DNA of 64,000 nucleotides from Bathynomus jamesi (lineage: Eukaryota; Arthropoda; Malacostraca; Isopoda; Cirolanidae): positions 191,001 to 255,000 of the forward strand of contig JAJOZX010005514.1 of NCBI GenBank assembly GCA_023014485.1. Direction: 5' to 3'. Under the pieces are notes generated by a model that was not told the DNA's origin, searched no databases, and saw nothing but the letters and a program-made list of their open reading frames with translations. Positions 57,780 through 64,000 of the stretch are shown here, piece by piece. The position numbers and the translations under genes were made by a program. The stretch's first letter is position 1. Each line of letters opens with the position of its first letter.

Positions 57780-57797
57780 TGGTGACCCTCCCGGAGT
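57780..57797 (+). promoter_or_regulatory. Primer-binding site
   Basis: TGGTGACCCTCCCGGAG starts two bases after the LTR end, the usual place for a tRNA 3' end to prime minus-strand DNA. I cannot name the tRNA with certainty. Confidence 0.7.
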
Positions 57798-58243
57798 GAC
57801 CAAACACCGTAATTTATGCAAAAAAAATTTCTAAAAGTTTTTTCTCAATTTTTGTCAATATATTCAGTCTGCATCTATAATTTTATTAAATTCACTAGTA
57901 CTAAGCACTCACCTGTACTGGAAGTGTATTCTATTGCAAAATATATTCCTTTTATTTTGCCTTTTTATAAAATCAGCGTTTTCTAAAGTTTTTTTTGTGC
58001 AAATTTACTTATATTTTGCAAACAGCCTATACGCAGACTATTTTTCTGCTAATATTGGGCTACATCATAAAAAAAAAATTTTTTACGTAACTTTTTGTTA
58101 TTGCATTCATAACTCCAATTGAGTCTCATACTCAACCAAGCTTACCTGAAGCCATTATTTACATTCAACAACATTTGTTGAAATCTTGTCAGTTTTTGAC
58201 ACATTTTAATTTTTTTAGTACCTTGTAACAAATAATAGCCACA

Positions 58244-59283
58244 ATGACCCACAACAACAACAACCTAGGATCATCCAACGGTGGTACTCCAAATTCACCA
58301 CCTATAACAGACCTTCTAACAATGTATCAGCCTACCACTCCACAATTCACCGCTGAAGAGCCTGGAATCTTTGTGAGTCAACTGCGGGATTATTTCGCGA
58401 TAAAAGGAATTACGGACCCACGAACCAAGTTCCTTATCACAAAGAACCTCCTGCCTACACTAGTATACAAAGTAGTGCGGGATGTGACTCTATTGCCTCC
58501 GTCTGACCAAGCTTTTGAGAGCCTCCTCAGCGAGTTAGTCAGGAGACTCGGCCAATCAGAAGAAGAGCGACTCAATGCTCTACTCAAGGACCAAGTTCTT
58601 GGGGATCAAACGCCAACAGCCTTCCTGAGGCATCTGCAAGACCTGGCTGGACAGACCAATGAAGACGATAAAAACTCACCCTTAATGCGACGCCGCTTCC
58701 TCAATGGTCTCCCCACTGCCCTACGACCAATGCTCCGTTGTATGCCAGAAGATACAGACCTCCTCACTATGGCCAAAACAGCTGATAAGATGATGATTGA
58801 AATCCACCTTGGCCAAGTAGATAACCACACCCATCACCCCCAAATCTGTGCCACGCAGGACGACACTCAGAGTCTGGCCGCACAATGTCTTAAAGTATCC
58901 AACGAAATTCTACAAACAATTAAAGAAGAATTTAAAGCTCTCCGAATAGAGCTAGCTAACAACAGGGAACGAGAGAGAAGTTCTTCAAGACGAGGACGAC
59001 CCTCTGGTCCAAATAGAGCCTCCCAATATGAACCTGGACAACGCCTCGTTCTACTACAACCACAGCCACCGCAAACAGGTCAGTTGGTTGCTCCTAATTC
59101 AAATCTATTAGCCTTACCTCATCCTCATCCTCAATCCCCACTACTCAGCCTCATTCTCAACCTATTTCCTTACCTCAGTCTACTGTTCATACCCCCCCTT
59201 GCTGGTATCATGAAAAGTTTAAAGATCGTGCAACGCGCTGTCTCACACCTTGTCCATGGACTCCTAATCCTCCTTTAAACTAA
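58244..59283 (+). pseudogene. Gag of the LTR retrotransposon (one frame change)
   Basis: ATG at 58244 (MTHNNNNLGSSNGG…). The capsid-like part at residues about 30-200 includes QLRDYFAIKGI, FLRHLQDLAGQ and RRRFLNGLPTAL, the pattern of arthropod Gypsy Gag proteins that assemble the virus-like particle. The expected Cys/His motif (CWYHEKFKDRATRC) is found in another frame at 59200-59241, ending at TAA 59281-59283. One frame change therefore lies between about 59000 and 59200. The open frame as read ends at 59278 without that motif. Confidence 0.85.
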
Positions 59284-59291
59284 CTAGGCTG

Positions 59292-61696
59292 GTGTCACAG
59301 GCGTCTGACGCTACAGCCTCTCAAGCCTCTCAACCTATCCTTTCTTCAACTAACCCTACCACTACTCCATCTAATTCTACCTCAATTTTAACTAAGTATT
59401 ACTCTAGCTCAACCAACCCAACCTTTACCACAAATAATCAACAACCTATTACTACGCACTCAACTACCTCATTTAACACTGTCAAACCAACACATACGTA
59501 TGCAAGTAAAGTTAAAGAATTGCAACCTACTTATTCAACCACAACTAATTTAATACCTACAACTAATCCTTCAAATACAACACAAACTCCTTCCCACAGC
59601 AATACTAACCTTCCTCCACAAAAATTTAATGATTCACAAACTACTGCACCACCTGGTCCAACGTTCACCTTGCATGATCCACTTTCAGGCTATGCATTCC
59701 TTATTGACACTGGAGCTCAATACAGTGTTATTCCTGCAACAGCCGCAGACCGTGCAAACGGACCTTCTCCTTTCATTTTACGTGCAGCTAATTCTTCATC
59801 TATTCACACTTATGGACGTCGTTCTATTTCAGTTTCTCTTGGACTTAGACGTGTTTTCCGCTGGATATTTCTTGTCGCGGATGTATATACCCCAATGTTA
59901 GGCTCTGATTTTCTTTCTGCTAATGATTTATTAGTTGATGTTCGTAGAGCACAATTAATTGATAATGCCACACATCTTTCAGTAATTGGTTCTCCTACCG
60001 CGCACCCCTCTTCATTATTGGCAAGTTCTCTGCCACAGTGCTCACCTGCTATAGAGCAGCTCCTAAATGAATTTTCTTCCCTTACTCAACCCTGTTCTAA
60101 GGATACCCCTATTAAACACTCTGTTGTCCACCGTATTGATACGGTAGGCTCACCTGTTTTCACCCGCCCACGTCGCTTAGCTCCAGATCGTCTTGCAATT
60201 GTGAGACGAGAGTTTGAACACATGCTCGAACTCGGTATTATACGGCCTTCAAGTAGCCCGTATGCCTCTGCTTTACACATGGTCCCAAAACCTACACCTG
60301 GAGACTGGCGTCCATGTGGAGATTATCGTGCTTTGAATGACAACACGATTCCAGATCGCTATCCCCTTCCTCACTTACACGATTTTACTTCTGCTCTCCA
60401 TGGCACCACAGTATTTTCACGCCTTGACTTGGTGCGAGCCTTTCATCAAATTCCTGTACACCCTGAAGACATACATAAAACTGCTATAACAACCCCTTTT
60501 GGGTTATTTGAAATGACAAAAATGCCATACGGACTGCGTAATGCGGCCCAAACTTTTCAACGCTTCATTGATGAAGTGTTGAGAGGTCTCTCCTTCACTT
60601 TCACATATGTCGATGACATTCTCATCGCAAGTTCTTCTCCCTCAGAACATATTCAACATTTACGCTTAGTTTTTTCTCGGTTGGCAGAATATGGTGTATT
60701 GCTAAACCCTGAAAAATGTGTCTTTGCTGTAGATGAACTCACCTTCTTAGGACACAAGGTTACTTCGAAGGGCATCTCTCCTCTCGAAAATAAAGTATCT
60801 GTGATAAGGTCTTTCCCACAACCGCAAACTCAAAAGCAACTTCGCCGCTTCTTAGGGATGGTAAACTTCTACCATCGCTTCATTCCTCAGTGTGCAAACA
60901 TTCTTGCACCCATAACCTCTCTTCTTCGCCAATCAAAAAGGGGCAGATCCACTGTAGTTTTGTGGAACCCCGAAGCTACCAATGCTTTTTCACAAGCAAA
61001 AGAGGCTATAGCACAAGCTACATGCCTTGTTCACCCTCAACCAGACGCTCCTCTGAACTTAGCCACTGATGCCTCTGACGTTGCCGTGTCAGGAGTGCTC
61101 CAGCAGCTTGTTTCAGGCGTTTGGGAACCTCTCGCATTCTTTTCACGCAAGCTCTCACCTTCACAAATGAGGTACAGCACTTTCGGTCGAGAGTTGCTGG
61201 CGATATACCTCTCCATCCGTCATTTCAGTCATTCCTGGAAGGACGTGACTTTAGCATTTTTACGGATCATCGTCCGTTAATATTTGCTCTCCATTCTCAA
61301 TCAGACTCTCATGCTCCTACTGAGAGAAGATACCTTGATTTTATTCTTCAATTTACTTCAGACATTCGACACATTTCAGGTTCTTTGAATGTTGTGCCGG
61401 ATGCGCTGTCTCGCATCTCAGCAATTTCTGACCCTGGACACTCTCACATCAACCTTTCAGAGATGGCTAAGGCTCAGTCCACGGATACAGACCTCCAAGC
61501 TCTTATTAATTCACCCACTTCGTTGCAAGTCCGCTCTTTACCAGTTGAACCCAAGTCAGACTTACAAATTTTGTGTGACGTCTCGACTGAGCATATTCGA
61601 CCGTTGGTCCCACAAGGGCTGCGAAGAGCTGTTTTTGCTAAACTCCATTCCCTTTCTCACCCGGAATTAAGGCCACCCAAAAATAATTGCAGCTAG
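59292..61696 (+). pseudogene. Pol part 1: protease, reverse transcriptase, RNase H (one frame change)
   Basis: The frame 59292-61280 starts with a Ser/Thr-rich linker, then the aspartic protease ([13 protein letters not shown]). The RT follows with [25 protein letters not shown] and the catalytic YVDD ([10 protein letters not shown]). RNase H begins [13 protein letters not shown] frame change near 61230 moves the rest ([22 protein letters not shown]) to 61121-61696. A second near 61665 separates it from the integrase. Everything needed for reverse transcription is present by motif, but the polyprotein is not continuous. Confidence 0.9.
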
Positions 61697-61712
61697 GTTT
61701 GTATGGCCAAGT

Positions 61713-63005
61713 ATGAACAAAGATATCCGCAATTGGACTCGATCTTGCCTTCAATGTCAGCGTGCCAAAGTTCACCGACACACAAAGTCAGAAATTGGTA
61801 CCTTTCCTTTGCCGAAGGCTCGTTTTGAGGCCATACATCTAGACATAGTCGGCCCCCTCTATTCTTCTCGAGGTTATACCTATCTTCTCACTGTCATTGA
61901 TAGGTTCACAAGATGGCCAGAAGCTGTTCCTTTGACTTCTTGTACTGCTTCTGCAGTAGCTCATGCCTTTGTTTCATGTTGGGTTTCCCGTTTTGGAATA
62001 CCTGCAACCATTTGCACAGACAGAGGTGCCCAGTTTGAATCGGCCTTATGGAAGGAACTCATGCTCCTTCTTGGGACTGAGCGCATCAGAACAACAAGCT
62101 ATCACCCGCAATCCAATGGGGTGGTAGAACGCTTCCATCGTCAACTTAAAAGTTCCTTGCGAGCCACTGATCCATCTACTACATGGGTGGACAGGCTACC
62201 CCTAATCCTACTCGGAATTCGTACTGCTCTGAAGACTGATCTTGCATGCTCTGCAGCAGAATTAGTTTACGGTACCACACTCCGGTTACCCGGAGAATTT
62301 TTCACACCTACACCCATTAACCCCACATGTGATCCTGCTTCGTATGTCAAGACATTACGCTCTGTTATGAAGCAAATTCGTCCCACAGCACCTAGAACTT
62401 CCACTTCACAAACTACCTTCGTTTCCCCTGATTTACAAACTTGCACACATGTTTTCTTGAGACATGATGCTCACCGCTACCCTCTTCACTGTCCCTATGA
62501 TGGTCCCTTCCTTGTGCTAGACCGTAGACCCAAAACTTTCATCATTGACAAGGTGGGCAAGCGTGAAACCGTTTCTGTGGACCGCTTGAAACCAGCATAC
62601 CTTGATTTTTCTCCAACAAAAGATCCTATCCTCCCTCAATCTTCTGTACCTCCACCTCAAATACAGGTACAGCAACCTATCCCTCCTCAATCTTCTGTAC
62701 CTTCATCTCATATACAGGTACAGCAATCTACCCTTCCTAAATCCTATGTACCACCACCTCATCCGAGGGTACAACAATCTATCATCCCTCTTCCAATTCT
62801 CCTTCATTATCGCAACCAACTGTCTTTGAACCAGCCAGTGGCCCCATTGCACAGGCACCAAGAATCCCCTTCCCCCAATGTCCCTACTGCACCTGTAGCA
62901 CCATCCATGCCTTCAGAACCAGTGCTGCAGGATATTGCCGTCCAAAAGCAAACAATGACTCGTTCTGGAAGAGTCATTCGTAAGCCAGTGCGCTTTGACA
63001 TTTAA
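61713..63005 (+). pseudogene. Pol part 2: integrase
   Basis: His/Cys zinc region: the His pair is upstream in the previous frame; CLQCQRAK is here. Catalytic D-D-E: HLDIVGPL, CTDRGAQF and NGVVERFHRQLK. The C-terminal part has PYDGPFLVLDR and then tandem Pro/Gln/Val repeats (SSVPPPQIQVQQP, three copies). It ends TRSGRVIRKPVRF, the usual tail of arthropod Gypsy integrases. No envelope frame follows. Labelled pseudogene only because its N-terminus is out of frame with the rest of pol. Confidence 0.9.
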
Positions 63006-63032
63006 GTGTTTTTTTTTTACCCCTGACAACCA

Positions 63033-63051
63033 TGTTTTTGGGGGCAGTACT
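63033..63051 (+). promoter_or_regulatory. Probable polypurine tract
   Basis: TTTTTGGGGGCAGTACT lies directly before the 3' LTR. The G run is the likely plus-strand primer. Confidence 0.5.
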
Positions 63052-64000
63052 TGTAGTGCCTTGCACCACAAGATTATTTTTTATTAGTGAAAACTGCCAC
63101 AAATTGGCATGAGTGAAATATTTAAATCTAAATAAATAAATAAATACAAGTTAAACATGTCCAGTGATCAAATTTAATTCTTAAGCATTCAGTGTGGTGT
63201 GACTAGACATGAATTGGTTTTTAAGGATTATTTTGGCTTGTTGGTAAAATTGTATAGTAAAAACAAGCTTATGTACAACAACACAAAGGACGCCGTTCAC
63301 ACATTTTATTATTTGAAAACACGGCGCCAGCAAGCAAAGGTTCTTCGTGGTAAGTTCCTATTTATAATGTTTATATTCTTTACTATTGCATATCTGTATG
63401 CAATACCGCATACTGCAGAGATTAACAAGCCTTATAGTGTTTGTGATTAGTACTGTAAGATTCATACTATAAATATTACTGTACAATTCATACAATAAAT
63501 TACCTTAGGCTAAGTTAGGTCTATCTAGGCAAAAGCCAAATTGTAACTCTAGCCTAGCTGAGGCCTACCGTAGCCTTTGTTTTAGATTAACCTCAGCTCT
63601 ATTATATTGAAGAGGCATAGGCCTGCCTATTAATTTTCTTAGTATATTTTACTTTATAATATAAGCCTATTATGTTTCATGTATTTTCTTAGCAGGTGGC
63701 CTACAAAAGCCAAATTGTAACTCTAGCCTAGCTGAGGCCTACCGTAGCCTTTGTTTTAGATTAACCTCAGCTCTATTATATTGAAGAGGCATAGGCCTGC
63801 CTATTAATTTTCTTAGTATATTTTACTTTATAATATAAGCCTATTATGTTTCATGTATTTTCTTAGCAGGTGGCCTACATACTTCCTTAGTTTTCCCATT
63901 CAACTTAACACAATCCCGTAATGAGAATCAACTGTAATTTATCATCCACAGGTTACTGGGCCTATATAGCATATGTATATTAATTATTAATTTTTTGCCA
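63052..64000 (+). repeat. 3' LTR (partial, cut by the window end)
   Basis: Matches the 5' LTR from its first base with isolated differences, such as ATTGGC/ATTGGT and AAAGTTG/AAATTG. It carries a 174-bp tandem duplication (63531-63704 and 63705-63878) that the 5' LTR does not have. Confidence 0.92.

Larger units (their letters stand above)
56514..64000 (+). mobile_element. Ty3/Gypsy-type LTR retrotransposon (3' LTR runs off the window)
   Basis: 5' LTR, primer-binding site, gag, pol (protease, RT, RNase H, integrase) and 3' LTR in that order; no envelope gene. The LTRs begin TGTAGTG and end CTTACA. Inserted into LINE-C copy 2. The LTRs differ at only a few positions over about 770 comparable bases plus one tandem duplication, so the insertion is young. 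Confidence 0.93.

Noticed and set aside
56514..64000. Endogenous retrovirus with an envelope gene
   Set aside because: Between integrase and the 3' LTR there is only about 45 bp; no envelope frame exists.

Overview
The window is eukaryotic nuclear DNA, most likely from an arthropod. It has spliced exons with GT..AG borders, is AT-rich, carries many kinds of transposable element (TE) nested in one another, and its retroelement proteins have arthropod-style sequences. I cannot name the order or species.

Host gene. The only host gene I can support is ornithine decarboxylase antizyme on the minus strand. The last three exons lie at 9557-11085. A proposed first exon lies at 49277-49386, open and in the right splice phase. 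Exon 2 carries the programmed +1 frameshift: frame 0 stops at TGA (11004-11006) right after the conserved LGAGPRWW stretch, and the +1 frame continues as DVPHA into the conserved antizyme domain. If exon 1 is right, intron 1 is about 38 kb and almost everything between 11 and 49 kb is TE sequence sitting inside it.

Layout. 1-6350: a minus-strand LINE with ORF1 zinc knuckles and an ORF2 of endonuclease, RT and RNase H, broken by frameshifts. 6361-7246: an internally deleted mariner-like element. 7465-8125: a palindromic fold-back made of two mariner 3' ends. 9557-11085: antizyme exons. 12.85-13.7 kb: a decayed TE-type ORF. 14317-22075: a small pogo-like element that received two full-length hAT elements (14516-19236 and 19349-21987, each with a perfect 8-bp target duplication); the first hAT received two DD41D mariners, one with an intact 356-aa transposase. 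About 22.08-41.0 kb: a decayed plus-strand LINE split by at least seven insertions: hATs at 22645-25773, 27220-27843, 28257-30353 and 36419-39675, a piggyBac with an abutting TTAA mini-element, and another TTAA mini-element. 42115-42968: a giant fold-back. 43384-46487: a transposon with about 340-bp terminal inverted repeats, a perfect 9-bp target duplication and unclassified ORFs, itself hit by a hAT. 47.2-48.75 kb: a probable hAT. 49.3 kb onward: the antizyme 5' end and its upstream flank. 51.3-56.5 kb: two copies of one LINE arranged tail to tail, interrupted by hATs and a DD41D mariner. 56514 to the end: a young Ty3/Gypsy-type LTR retrotransposon whose LTR holds an exon-like open frame ending at a consensus splice donor.

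The nesting gives a clear insertion order. Many elements keep perfect target duplications, so boundaries can be set to the base. Several young-looking elements still carry single-base frameshifts or lone stops, some near homopolymers, so part of the damage may be assembly error.
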